A stretch of DNA of 64,000 nucleotides from Cristatella mucedo. Taxonomy: Eukaryota > Bryozoa > Phylactolaemata > Cristatellidae. The stretch spans positions 3,310,501 through 3,374,500 of the forward strand of contig WPIO01000038.1 in NCBI GenBank assembly GCA_009760855.2, in the 5' to 3' direction. Made by a program: the position numbers and the translations under genes. The notes under the pieces are model-generated. The model searched no databases, was not told the DNA's origin, and saw only the letters and a list, made by a program, of their open reading frames with translations. Below, in pieces: positions 39,401-49,990 of this stretch. Position 1 is the first letter of the stretch; the number at the start of each line of letters is the position of its first letter.

Positions 39401-42400
39401 ACTCAATCGGTGGGAAGAGAGATCCCGCCTTAAATCGGCAGCTACAACGGCTGCTCAAGCAATTAAAATATACGTGTCAGCTGATTCGGCAGCAACATCT
39501 GCATGGCTGCAGAACAGCCTTAACGGGTTTCATTGCCGCTTGCAGTGGCTCTAAAAAGATTTACCAGCGTCAGGGTTCGAACCTGCGACCTTGGTTGTGC
39601 TAGCAATGCTGCTGGCACTCACGCTGTCCTCTGAGAACGAAAAATCAGCCGATCAGTTTCCCACAGCTTTCTATCCGCAATTTTTTATCCCGCTCGCTTT
39701 TTCCAGTTTAAAATGGTGCAGCTAGGTATTTTATGCATGTTTGATCAAGTTAATCTCACCTTAGATAAACAGTTTGACTCAAAACTGCACTTATCGCATA
39801 GCAGCCAGCACAATCTAGATGAACTCTCGTTCCTGAGCCTGAAATGCAATTCTCAAGCCAACATGCCCTGCTGATTAATTGGTCACTATCTAATCACGAT
39901 GAGTTATCGCCAGGTGCTTTTCGCGTGCACGAGCGTGAAGCCTAGAATGTCGACGCCAGCTCACAGAAACAATGGGCAGTTAACACTTCGAATCGTAGTG
40001 CTGCGGTAAATGCCAGTACATGCAGCCTAGATCGGCCCGATAGAAATGGCTGACGATCAGGATCTGAACGCGTCAGATGGTTTCATGTACTCGTCTGCTG
40101 CAGCCACAGCGAGAAGGCAAAAGGTTCAAAAGGGAAAAAATGTCCAGCCATTTATAGAATTGAAGCAAACTAAAAACCCGACGCAACTATCATAAGTGCG
40201 TCGTTGGATTCGTCAACCACTTTCTTGGGTCATCATCACGTCTGAAAGATGTCCTCGAGCTAGAAGCCTCCACTAAAGAATTGGCGTGCTCCATCAGCCA
40301 GATTGCGACATAGCCCACGTAGTTTTCGCGATTGTTGAATTACTTAGACTAGCAGGTGATTGTTTCATAACCTACGGGAAAGAGGCATATACAGGTCAAG
40401 TCCTGCAGCAGTCCATCAGTCCGTCCTACTCCAGGCTTTGAGCCGAGTAGCCACTTTGGGCACGGGGCGTCGAACGCTAGCTGCTGCATGCTTTTGCTGG
40501 GTATGAACACCGGAAAGCCTCTGCGTCTGTCGAAAAGGATGTGCCGCGAAACGTGCTCGGACCTCATGTGCATTGAGCTGTGGGTGCACTTCATCACTGC
40601 GTTACAGTCGTTAGGCTCGGCAGCTTTTATTGAGCTGCCTCTCCGACTATTTGGCCTCTGCGACTAGTTGGCCTCTGCGACTAGTTAGCCTCTCCGACTA
40701 GGACGCTTCTGCCTCTGTGACTAGTTAGCCACTCTTCGCGTCTCAGACCTGACCGGCAATTCCTTGCACACTGGTGAGGCCCGGTGCGACTGTGAGCGCT
40801 GCGTTTGCCGCCTTAGGACAGTGGTGCAGAGGCGAGTAAAGAACGCTGGCAACACAGCCTGGTACGCTCGCTCTCACAATCAGTGGCAGACCATTCCGCA
40901 ACAGACGTTTGGCGCTGAAAATTATATCTCTGCCCGAGTGCTTGCACTGATGCTGCCGCCTCAATTCAATAGAATTTTCAAGTCAATAGAGTCGCCTCAA
41001 CTGGCCAAAATTGGGCTGTGAGTCAACGGACGCCAGCCCATTGAAATAATCTCTCGTATCGGTCTAACCAGTCTGTCGGATACGCGGCGGTATCAATCGT
41101 GCTTCCTGTGCAGCAAATGTAAAGCGCACAGAAAGAGATTGAGTTCTCTGAAGGCGCTTTACCAAGTGTAGTATTATTATTATTGCGGATAGAAAGCTGT
41201 GGGAAACTGATCGGCTGATTTTTCGTTCTCAGAGGACAGCGTGAGTGCCAGCAGCATTGCTAGCACAACCAAGGTCGCAGGTTCGAACCCTGACGCTGGT
41301 AAATCTTTTTAGAGCCACTGCAAGCGGCAATGAAACCCGTTAAGGCTGTTCTGCAGCCATGCAGATGTTGCTGCCGAATCAGCTGCCACGTATATTTTAA
41401 TTGCTTGAGCAGCCGTTGTAGCTGCCGATTTAAGGCGGGATCTCTCTTCCCACCGATTGAGTGACATCATCAAAGTAACCAGCCCCAGTCTCCTTATCAA
41501 GTGGCTAGATATCTTTAAGTTTTAAATGTCTCATACGGTGCTTTTTCAGTGGGTTTCTCTCAACAACTCTTTATTTATACGTTCGCATTTTAACTTTGCC
41601 TGGCCCGAGAGTGCAATCGCAGCTCCTCTAACTACGTTCACTCTAGCTAGCTCTTCCGCTTAAGGAGACTGGGAGCTGTCGATGCGCGTCCTGCTTCTGC
41701 TTAGACGGAGCTGTTACAGCTACCAAAGTAATTCTATATACATTTTCTGCCACTCAGCTTATGTCGCTGCGGTTGGGCACGCCCTTTCGCACCTAGGTGA
41801 GCGTGCTCATAGGCTTGCTTGCGTGTTTGTGCATTCACTTCATACGTCTATGCCGAGCTTGGAAGTTTGATGCGTGCCTGTAGGTCAGGACCTCGCAGTA
41901 ATATTATTCACATTAAAATTAATACGGTATTATTATTGGTAGGAATTTAGATTAATCTGCCTAGAACTCGCCGTAAGACTAGCCACAACCGACATTGGGC
42001 CGCCCGGCTGGTTGCATCAGCTCCCTTTTGCGCTGTGGCTGGCATAGTGCGCTAATCAACGCACATTGGGACTTGAGTGCACGGCTTCTAGATACCAGAG
42101 GGAGCTGCCGGAATGGCGGCTGTTGACTGACGAATTGTTACGCTGGCGCACTGGAGTGCGCCGAATGTTTGCTCCGCTCGCGCAGGCGGTCACATCAACC
42201 CTGCGATATCTCTGGCCTGGGCCGTCATTGGCAGGCTGCAGTGGAAGAAAGTGCCACTCTACGTACTCGCCCAGTTCATCGGAGCTTTCGCCGGAGCGGC
42301 ACTAACGTACGGCGTGTACTACGGTAAGCGATTGCGAACGATGCACGCCTCGATCGAAACACTTGAATGATTCCAATGCCTAGGACTCACGGCCGAATGA

Positions 42401-45400
42401 CGCCACGGAATCCGCTGACTTGACGTCATTTAAACGTAGGTAAAAGCACGCCCGTTCCTCACAGCACTCGCTCGACTGCTGGATCTTCGTGACCCGACAA
42501 CTGAGCTACAGACAATTTCGGAGCGAAAAAATTGTGCCAATAAATTGTGACGTCATTTCCGCACTGGCATGGCCACGTCGACAAATTTGCGATCGACAGA
42601 AATGCGATGAAAAGCGCGATGTCACAGCATCATTTAAATTAAGCGGCAACTAAAGCCGTGCATTGAAACTCGTATCAAGTCTCACTAAAATCGGATTTAA
42701 TTTTAACTCCGATTAATACGTGATTATAAAAAGCAAACAAAAGCACAACATAATAATACGACAATACACTTGAGTTTATAAAAAAGATAATTATTGATTT
42801 TATTAATCAGTTTGATTTACTAAAATGTAATAACTACTTACGATTATAACTGAATTTAATATAGCAGAATTTTATTTTTCATTTTAGCAATTTGTATGCT
42901 CACGTTTGTCGGCTCTAACTTGCCGATAATCAACTAGCGATTTCGTCGGCGGGTTATTGTCCATCGAGCTTTTTCGGTGCATATTTTTTATCTTCCGTGA
43001 TTTTGTCGAACTCCACTTTGTACGTGTAAACTGTCCTTCTTAAGCTTATTTTTTCCGAAGTTGTAAATGCTGCCACTCACCAATCGACATCCATTACTTC
43101 TGCCGTATTAAAAGTGCTAGTATTGAGGTTTCCATCAATTACGACGCTATGGAAACCAATCATTTAGTTTTTAATGTTTTTATCTGCGCGAATCTCCACC
43201 GAGGTGCTGCCCTAGAAGAGCCTCTGGAGGGCTCGTGAAGCGCTCGGCTCGAAAAAAGACGGCTTTCACTGACCCAAGACACATCTCGCCGAGACCTCAA
43301 TACTAGTTTTGAGCTATGCTAGCTTCTCCTTGCGTGTTGACGGCACCGGGTCCTCCCCCCCCCCCCGAGCACTGTCCACAATCTCATGGCACAATGAGTC
43401 CGCCATATGCGCCGCCATATCCGCTCGTGCATCCCAACTCATTTGGCCTCGCCGTCAGCAGTGGTGCCACGTGATCGGATGAGGATCGGACCGAGGAGTC
43501 GGCGCTCGTTCGCTTGCGAGCTCGTGCGGAATCGTGGGTTCGTAAGCAGAGTCTTTAGGCGTCGTGTGCGATAGGGCTATTCGGGAAGCACGATCGATTG
43601 CTGCAGCCTTGTTGGTAAGATGGCAGCAGCCTTGTGGTCAAGATGGTGCCGAGCTGGTTTGGTCTAAGCAGGTAAGGTGCTCGCCCCGACCAAGGTCTGA
43701 CTGCGGTCGTTGGCTCGAGCCCCGAGGCACATGTGAAGCGCCTGAATAGAGATTAAGTTATCTTGGGGCGCTATATAAATAAATTATATATATTTATTTA
43801 TTCATTTACTTATATAAGATGGCAGCAGCTTTGTAGGCAAGATAATTGCAGCCGTTTAGGCAAGTTACTGCAGTCTTTTAAGAAAGACGGCAGCACCCTT
43901 GCAAGCAAGATGGAAGCCGCTTCGTTCAACTCACTGTTCCCCCCCCCCGCCGCCGTGTCCCAGCATAAGAGAAACGCAGTGGCACGGAAGAAATATTTAA
44001 TCTAGCGCAATGACTGGCTCCGGATGACGACGAATTGTGTGCTGGAGTCGCGCCACTTCTATAGAGAGATGAGCGAGCAATCTCGCTGGCCATAGAAATG
44101 AAATCGGTTATGGAGCCATTTTGATCGACGCGGCCTCTTGACGCAGCTGAGCTTCACCGATCTAAACGCTTCATCGGTCAGTCATTAGAAGAGGCTTCGA
44201 AGGGTTGGGCGTCAATTATTGACTGCTACGCTAGCCAAGAGCGTCATTCGGCGCCTCGTGAATTGAAGCCCTTCGGCGCCGACGCGGTGCCGCTCAGCTG
44301 GCGCTAGTGCTGTCGCCGCAGACAGCGGCGAAGCTCGAGCCCCGAAGCCCCGAAGCGCGGCTAGCGCGGCAGAAGGTCGGAGAAACCGCGTGGAAGAAGC
44401 GAAAGTGGACGAGTCGCAGGGAGCACGAAAGACATCACGAACGCCCGTCTCTGCGTAGCTGCTCCTGGGTTGTAACGCAGAGCCGTAGCATGTCACGGCA
44501 ACGCACGGGGCTGCACGCGCACAGCAGCAGTAGCCTTAACCTTGACCGCCTTCGATCGCTTCGAATGCGGCGGCCGGAAGCCGTAGATTATCAGCCGTAT
44601 GCGCGTTTCAATTATCCTAGTGCATGAGCCGTCAAGTAACCTCTAGCGATGTCGTAGTCTGAATGCCATAGTCCGTCATTGTTTCAGTGGTTTTTCTAAA
44701 GATTCGTGTAACGAATGCAAGTACCGACTCCTGCGGTACAGCGAAGGGCAAACGTGTTGCTCATTCGACGGGCACTCACTGACATCCTGTGCGGAGTAAT
44801 TACTGCAGTAGACTGTTATTTAAGCTGCTGTGAAAACTGTTGTATAAACTGTTGTGTAAACTGTCGTGTGAAATTGTTTAAAATTGTTTTTTTTTTTTAA
44901 ATTGTAAAACAGTTTTTAAATTGTTTAAAATTTCAAAATTGTTTACATAACAGTTTACAAAACAGTTGTTATCAGTTGTTTAAACACAAAACAGTTTTGT
45001 TTTGTAGTTATCGGAGTAGTTGCATCCTGAGCTCTAGGACGTGAGAGGCGAAAAGGAAGAGAATGCACTCTTGTATGTTATTATCATTATTTTACTATCA
45101 TTGTATTCTTATTCTTATTATTATTATATTTTATTATATAGTACATTATATTGTAGGATACTCTTTTCTATCGCTCCGTAAAGCCGCTAAGACCAAGTTA
45201 GGCACGAGAGTTATCTGTAGCTCATTCTAAGCCTATGCAGCTTTGGGTATGCATGCCGGAGCGACAGCAGACTTCATCCCCTTCTCGCACAACCAAGAGA
45301 AAGCGAGTAACAAAGCTGAGTCGGAAGAGCAGAAGAGGAAAATTGTAGCATTAAAACAGCAGCTCACGACGCCTGGTCAGCAGCAGGAGAATAGTTGTCG

Positions 45401-48330
45401 TTGCGTGAGAACTGTGGAAAGGATTGGCCGTGATGGCAGGCTGCGGAGGCAGTCGTCATAATAGAACTTTCAAAACTATAGGCAGTTGTCAAAGACGGAA
45501 TTTAATAGCTGAGCACATGTCAAAGACGGAATTTAATAGCTGAGCACATGGTGACGGTCGAAAAAGAGTATCGGCTATTTAAAGAGCCGGGTCTCCTTGT
45601 CCAGCCGCGTGCTTGGGTGCGAGTTGCATTTCCGTTTTAATCGTCGTTTAGTCTCACTGAAATTGGCCGACATCCAGGATTGAATGTCTGCTGCATCGTC
45701 ACTCTCAATGTCATTGACGTTGTGGCAGCGTAATGTAAACGGCTGTGAGAGCAGTCTTTATGTCACGCTGCGTGCAGCCCTCGCTCGCGTCGTAGACGAT
45801 ATAAATATATAAAAATACAAATCATTCGTATAGCGCCCCAATAGAACTTAATCTCTATTCAGGTGCTTCACATGTGCCTCCGGACTCGAGCCCACGACCT
45901 CAGCCAGACCGTGGTCGGGGGCGAGCACCTTAACCGCTGGACCAAACCAGCTCGGCATAAGTATAAAGTAATATAAACATAAATATAAATGTAACGATAA
46001 AGAGCTGCCCAGCCAGTGCATAGGAATTCCTTCGACCAGATGGTCCGGCCGCGAACTACACAGCACTGCCGCGACGGCGTTGTAGAGGCACTAAATCACT
46101 TCGACGGCGGAAAGCGACAGACAGTGGGAGAAAACAAGACGGCCCAGATTTTCTCGACGTTTCCTCAGGACTACCTGGGCATCGCCGGAGGCCTCGTCGA
46201 TCAGGTGACTTCCCAGCAGCCTCTGCCACGGTTGGCGCCGCTCGTCCAATCGGCGCGCTCGCACGTTCGCTGTTCCGAGCGCCCAACCGAGTGCCTATTG
46301 GGAGCGTCTTGCGCATGGGCACCTTTTAGATCGTCGGCACTGCGTTCCTGGCCGTCGGCGTGCTGGCGATCACGGACAAGCGCAACGCCGGCGTCCCGCC
46401 CAGCATGGCGCCCGTCCTCGTCGGCCTTCTGGTCACCACCATTGGCACGTCGTTCAACCAGAACTGCGGCAACGCTATCAATCCGGCTCGTGACCTGGCG
46501 CCGCGCCTGTTCACGGCAATCGCCGGCTGGGGATCCGCGGTGTTCACGTGAGTGAAATACTTGCACTCAGTCGCATGCGCAGTTAATAGTAGGTATTGTA
46601 CGTCACCAGTAGGGAGCAGCAGCAGCAGCCTCGACTTCCGGACTGAACTAGCACGTGACTAGCACGTGACGCCGTGAGTCCAGCAGCCGACTCGCGACGA
46701 AGAACGGCGCTGTGAATAATAATAATAATAATAATAACAATAATAATGTACTTGATAAAGCGCCCTCAGAGAACTTAATCTCTTTCTAGGCGCTTTACAT
46801 TTGCAGACCTGAGCCGTTGAACTACAGCTAGCGACTTGTGGGTGCAGCAAAAACGAACCTGCGCTTCGCTAACAGTAGCTGAGCACGGCAGAAACGAAGA
46901 GCAACCTTTGTATCTTAAGAGACAAAGGTCGCTATTCAGAAGGCAGAGTAGTCCGCCCAGCAGCCGCGGAGGGTTACAGGCATTCGAGGTATTTGTGCGG
47001 AATGTTACAGGCGCTTAGCGTGAGCCACGACGTCAGACAGGCCGTGGGGGGCGATCGGAGCAACACTGAACTGCTAGTCAGCAGGCTTTGCACAAAACCG
47101 ACACTTGGCACGATGCACAGAGGGCACCGAATGACGATTGCATAATTTTGACCGGTTTTTCGCCTCGCCGTTGATTATCACGAAGCCGTTTCCTCGTTGC
47201 TGCTATTAGGAAATGCAAACAATATTGTAGCAATTGTATTCCTGCTGATGATCACTGAAGTTTCGTACAAGGTACGTCGACTGCCTTTTATAGGGCATTT
47301 TTTATTTTTCATGCCCACAATAATCAGCCGAAATTTCGCTAAATGAACTATAGGCACGGCTGGGCTTCAGTGATACCTCTTTGCTTGGTTTTGCACTCGA
47401 GCCAGATAGGACGAGCAGTGTATAGGTGATTCTGCGTGCTCCGAAATCAAGACTATCTCGAACGACTGTGCGTGCGTGCCTGCGTGCGTGAAGCTACGTA
47501 AAGCATTGATTGGTGCCGCAGACAGTAGTCGTTCGAAACGAGCCATATGACTGACGTTGCTGCACAGATCTTGAATGACTGGGCCGTGATGCGATAGCCC
47601 AGGAGGCTAGGGGCTCGTTCTTCACGACCGAGGTCGCCGCTTCGAGTTGCTGCTGTGCTTCGATCCTTATCGCCAACAGCCAGCGCCGTGGCGACGGCCA
47701 ATAAGGCGCTTCCTTCCTCAGCTGTACAAATGAGGCTTTAAAAATCAGCTACGATTTTCGTTTGAAAAATTACGACAGTACGCTGGTTCTGAACTTGAGG
47801 ATGCAGCTGAGAGCCGCCTCCCATTCCTGCCTCGGCGGCTGAAATGGTGGCGCTTTCGCTGCAGCCTCCCGCGTTCGACCGGGAGACGAGCTGCCGCCGC
47901 GGTGCACGACGGTGCTCCGAGCACCTGCTGCTCCTGACGCTGATGCACGCCGTCGTCACTAGCTTCGCCAGTAGGCTGCGGAACCGAATCGTAGATAGGT
48001 GCGAAATCTTCCATGTGCGACCAGCGTTTCTGGAGGCCGCGTTTTCGCTTCCGCTGCTGCAGGACCAATGACTACTACTGGTTCTGGATACCGATCGCCG
48101 GCCCCGTGATCGGCGCCGTCTTGGGCGCCGCTCTCTACCTGCTGCTCATCGAGTTCCACTGGCCGCCGCTCGAGGAGGAGGACGAGGAGCAGAAGGAGCA
48201 GAAGGAGCTCAAGCAGATCAACCAGCTTCGCGATCAGCTTCCGAGCAATCCGTCGCTTTCAAAGCGTAGCGTCAGCGTGCTTGAAGGTAAAGGCCAGCGA
48301 GTCGAACACCTCGCGAACTCGCTTAAATAG
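33371..48330 (+). CDS. Aquaglyceroporin (MIP family channel), six exons
   Basis: Exons 33371-33487, 33661-33787, 42186-42323, 46086-46204, 46330-46547 and 48063-48330 join to 987 nt and 328 residues. It should be a plasma-membrane channel for water, glycerol and similar small solutes. Six membrane segments are visible. NPA boxes are at 86-88 and 218-220, the second in NPARD, with the Asp that marks aquaglyceroporins. An N-K-T sequon at 144 lies in extracellular loop C. The filter positions are W66, G206, N215 and R221. Trp at 66 is as in bacterial GlpF, while Asn at 215 replaces the usual aromatic residue. The cytosolic C-terminus (about 270-328) is rich in Glu, Lys and Gln. Internal exon sizes and phases (0,1,1,0,2) match, as I recall, vertebrate AQP3/7/9/10. 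I leave the symbol blank because orthology to one of these cannot be set. Confidence 0.93.
33661..33787 (+). CDS. Aquaglyceroporin exon 2 (127 nt)
   Basis: Acceptor TTTGCAG ends at 33660 and donor GTACGT starts at 33788 (phase 1). It encodes [14 protein letters not shown] and TM2 with [12 protein letters not shown]. Intron 1 is only 173 nt. Confidence 0.92.
34000..34068. repeat. Short minisatellite, unit GTCAGTCCGTCAATC (15 nt)
   Basis: About four units of a GTCAGTC/GTCAATC repeat lie in the 5' part of aquaporin intron 2. Confidence 0.8.
35517..35672. repeat. 51-bp minisatellite, three units
   Basis: Three tandem copies of a GC-rich 51-nt unit (starting CGCGAGCGCGCGTGCTGG). Units 2 and 3 differ by one base and unit 1 is slightly divergent. 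51 nt is a multiple of three, which explains the long open frames on both strands. Aquaporin intron 2. Confidence 0.9.
35930..36045 (+). mobile_element. Solo LINE-A 3' tail
   Basis: CTTTGCAGCAAATGTAAAGT, then AGGGCGCTAAATCATTTGCA and an ATT tract (36033-36045). Aquaporin intron 2. Confidence 0.8.
36195..36300 (-). mobile_element. Possible SINE-B head
   Basis: Minus strand reads a tRNA-like segment with B-box region at about 36230 (CAGGACTCGAACGCACGACC on plus). The tail is missing. Aquaporin intron 2. Confidence 0.45.
37088..37120. repeat. (ACGC)n microsatellite
   Basis: About eight uninterrupted tetramer units in aquaporin intron 2. Confidence 0.9.
37684..37930. repeat. 14-bp minisatellite, unit GCGGATGTAAAAAA
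   Basis: About 17-18 tandem units with length variants (12-14 nt) and GCGAATG / GCGCATG / AGTGGATG variants. The Phe-rich frames read on the minus strand are artefacts. Aquaporin intron 2. Confidence 0.92.
39395..39690 (-). mobile_element. SINE-C, left copy of an inverted pair
   Basis: About 290 nt, nearly identical to the reverse complement of 41183-41470. A tRNA-like head (B box GGTTCGAACC) sits at about 39573-39583. The body CATTGCCGCTTGCAGTGG is shared with SINE-B, so SINE-C is probably a SINE-B subfamily with a longer tail. Orientation follows the B box. Aquaporin intron 2. Confidence 0.75.
40640..40735. repeat. 20-bp minisatellite, unit about GGCCTCTGCGACTAGTT
   Basis: Four to five imperfect units with CTCCGACTA/CTGCGACTA/CTGTGACTA variants, between the two SINE-C copies. 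Confidence 0.8.
41090..41182 (+). mobile_element. Solo LINE-A 3' tail abutting SINE-C
   Basis: GTGCAGCAAATGTAAAGCGC, then GAAGGCGCTTTACCAAGTGT and ATT repeats to 41184. The ATT tail runs straight into the SINE-C start with no spacer. Confidence 0.8.
41183..41470 (+). mobile_element. SINE-C, right copy of an inverted pair
   Basis: The head can fold tRNA-like: CAGCGT near 41237 pairs with ACGCTG near 41291, and a T-arm CAGG-TTCGAAC-CCTG lies between. The anticodon arm is missing, so it is not a functional tRNA. The body ACTGCAAGCGGCAATGAAAC follows. It is almost identical to the left copy over about 290 nt. Confidence 0.78.
42186..42323 (+). CDS. Aquaglyceroporin exon 3 (138 nt)
   Basis: Acceptor CGCAG ends at 42185 and donor GTAAGC starts at 42324. 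It encodes GGHINPA, the first pore half-helix, and TM3 ([18 protein letters not shown]). It is separated from exon 2 by an 8398-nt intron. Confidence 0.93.
42324..43640. other. Aquaporin intron 3, 5' part, no further feature
   Basis: AT-rich from 42660 to 43170. Poly-C run at about 43360. No exon or transposon match recognised. Confidence 0.45.
43648..43800 (+). mobile_element. SINE-A copy
   Basis: GAGCTGGTTTGGTCTAAGCA, AAGGTGCTCGCCCCGACCAA, B box GGCTCGAGCCCCG and tail TTATCTTGGGGCGCTATATA, ending in an AT run. Near-intact, in aquaporin intron 3. Confidence 0.9.
44815..45005. repeat. AT-rich imperfect inverted repeat
   Basis: Left half repeats AAACTGTTGTRTAAACTGT, right half repeats ACAGTTTACAAAACAGTTG, around a T/A-rich centre at 44885-44940. 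It could fold into a long imperfect stem. Aquaporin intron 3. Confidence 0.65.
45160..45400 (-). mobile_element. Degenerate LINE-B 3' tail
   Basis: GTAAAGCCGCTAAGACCA, then AGACTTCATCCCCTTCTCGC and GAAAGCGAGTAACAAAGC, matching the LINE-B 3' UTR read on the minus strand, with gaps. Confidence 0.55.
45488..45549. repeat. Perfect 31-bp tandem duplication
   Basis: Units at 45488-45518 and 45519-45549 are identical (GTCAAAGACGGAATTTAATA...). A recent local duplication in aquaporin intron 3. Confidence 0.92.
45808..45958 (-). mobile_element. SINE-A copy
   Basis: Reverse SINE-A: CGTATAGCGCCCCAATAGAA, GACTCGAGCCCACGACCTC and AACCGCTGGACCAAACCAGC. It lies 130 nt upstream of aquaporin exon 4. Confidence 0.88.
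46086..46204 (+). CDS. Aquaglyceroporin exon 4 (119 nt)
   Basis: Acceptor TTGTAG ends at 46085 and donor GTGACT starts at 46205 (phase 0). It encodes extracellular loop C ([29 protein letters not shown]). The acceptor has a weak pyrimidine tract, but only this boundary keeps the frame. Confidence 0.9.
46330..46547 (+). CDS. Aquaglyceroporin exon 5 (218 nt)
   Basis: Acceptor CTTTTAG ends at 46329 and donor GTGAGT starts at 46548 (phase 2). It encodes TM4 ([14 protein letters not shown]), TM5 ([11 protein letters not shown]), the second pore loop with NPARD, and AGWGSAVF. Intron 4 is only 125 nt. Confidence 0.93.
46710..46806 (-). mobile_element. Solo LINE-A 3' tail
   Basis: (AAT)n with one AAC from 46716, then TGTACTTGATAAAGCGCCCT and GGCGCTTTACATTTGCAG. 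Aquaporin intron 5. Confidence 0.85.
47570..47752 (+). mobile_element. Diverged SINE-B-like copy
   Basis: Head GGGCCGTGATGCGATAGCCC with AGGAGGCTAGGGGCTCG, degenerate B box at about 47640 and end TGTACAAATGAGGC. Aquaporin intron 5, about 300 nt before exon 6. Confidence 0.55.
48063..48330 (+). CDS. Aquaglyceroporin exon 6 (last coding exon)
   Basis: Acceptor GCTGCTGCAG ends at 48062. TM6 is [20 protein letters not shown], followed by a charged tail ([18 protein letters not shown]) that may form a short helix. The TAG stop is at 48328-48330. I find no AATAAA within the next 500 nt. Confidence 0.92.
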
Positions 48331-48799
48331 AAAACAAAATGGCTGCCCGTCCGTCAGGAAGGAGCACGCATAATAGTGTGCTTTACCGCCAAAAGGAAGT
48401 GTGTCCGCCCAGCGAACGGAGCCCCTAATAGCCGTGGAAGCCCGTAGAGCACCGCAGAGCTGGGAGCTGCTTCTAGCTGAAGTGTCATCCAAAGCCGTTC
48501 ATCCGTCGTGCGAGCTGCGACAGAAAAATGGCCGGCTGCTGACTGAGGCGCTTGTCTTCCTTTGAGCTCTCACTACTCCGTCAGAGGTAGCGTAGCTGCG
48601 TTTCCAGATTTGTTGAGAAAAACGTCACGTGATCAGAGTTGGCAGGATTATTTCCGCGGGTTTGTATCTACAATTCTCACCCGACGGAGCTCGTAAAACC
48701 TTTGCGGAAAAACATTATTCGATGCATTTGCATCCGGAAATTTGCGTGCCAGCAGATGTTTTGCATTTGATTTTGGCCGCATTGCTCTAGCGATCGTGT

Positions 48800-49990
48800 T
48801 CAGTCCTTGTCACGTGGGGTCAGTTATCGCACACGATACGGGTCACCTGTGGAATCCCTCAAGAGTCCGTGTTCGCTCCCGTGCTATTCTCCATTTATAC
48901 TCAACTTCTTGGAAAAGTTGTTAAGGCCCATGGAATGCTGACGATACTCAGCTGCATTTGTCATTCAAGAAGTCGGAATCTGTTGCAGCAACGGAGAAAC
49001 TGAATGCTTGCCTTGCCGACATTCGATCCTGGATTTCGGAAAACTTCTTGAAACTAAATGACGATAAAACCAAACTGCTGCTTATAGGACTCCCTAAGCG
49101 TGTGGTTGGATTAAAAGGCCTGGCTCTTCTAATAGGTGATGCTGTTGTGCGACCATCACCACGGGCTCGAAATTTAGGTGTCGTTTTTGATAGCTGCCTA
49201 AATTTTAAAAGCTTCATTCAGCAGACTGCTTCTACAGCTAACCATCACGTCCGATCTCTATCTAAGATTAGGAGCGGTCTTCCTCAGTGGCTTGCAAAAA
49301 AAATAACTAGGTCATAGTTCTGTCTCGGCTTGATTATTTTAACTTTCTTTTCGCTGGGCTACCAAAGAAAGCAAGTAGGCCATTGCCGCTGACTGTGAAT
49401 ATGGCTGCAAGGCTAGTCTTCAAGTCCCAGAGCTTTGAGAGGATGTCTCCTTTGCTAAAAGAGCTAGGATGGATGCCGTTCGAGCAACGAATACAGAGAA
49501 AAGTTCTTAAGCTGACCCAAAAGGCCCGCCACGGCTTGCCTCCTTCGTACCTAGCTGAACTGCTGCGCTGGTTCCAGCCTCTTTGCGTTCTCTGGTCCTG
49601 TATGGACAATAAATTAGCTTTTCCATTCTTCCGCTTAAAGACCATTGGCGACAGAAGCTTTAGCTCTTCAGGTCCTAGGTTGTACGACTCGCTTCCACAA
49701 TTCTTACTAAACGAAAACTACTCTCCTACTATGCCGACTATGGCTCATCCTTTTCAGCGGTCCTGAGCTGCTACTTCCATGCTTTTCACTACCTCAACTG
49801 ATCACGTAACCCTGCTAAACTTCCCACTTTCTCTTTGTTGCGTGAGACGAAGTCTGTTGACTACCGAATGCATACCGAAAGCCGCTTAGGCTGTGAGTGC
49901 GCTATAAAAAATTCTCCTTCGTAACACCCGCATAGTATTTGTGGCTTTTTGCAGTTGCAGACGTAGATCATTTTACATTACATCTCACTA
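48800..49990 (+). mobile_element. LINE-B, longest copy
   Basis: It starts within the RT near a degraded PQGSV-type motif (read as PQESV) with the YADD core destroyed. It then has NACLADIRSWISENFLKLND (48997 on), ARNLGVVFDSC, a frameshift at about 49317, and SRLDYFNFLFAGLPKK to FLRLKTIGDRSF-type C-terminus. The 3' UTR runs to about 49990. It lies 470 nt past the aquaporin stop. Confidence 0.85.

Noticed and set aside
41237-41300. Functional tRNA gene
   Set aside because: tRNA-like fold lacks an anticodon arm and sits in a repeated SINE.
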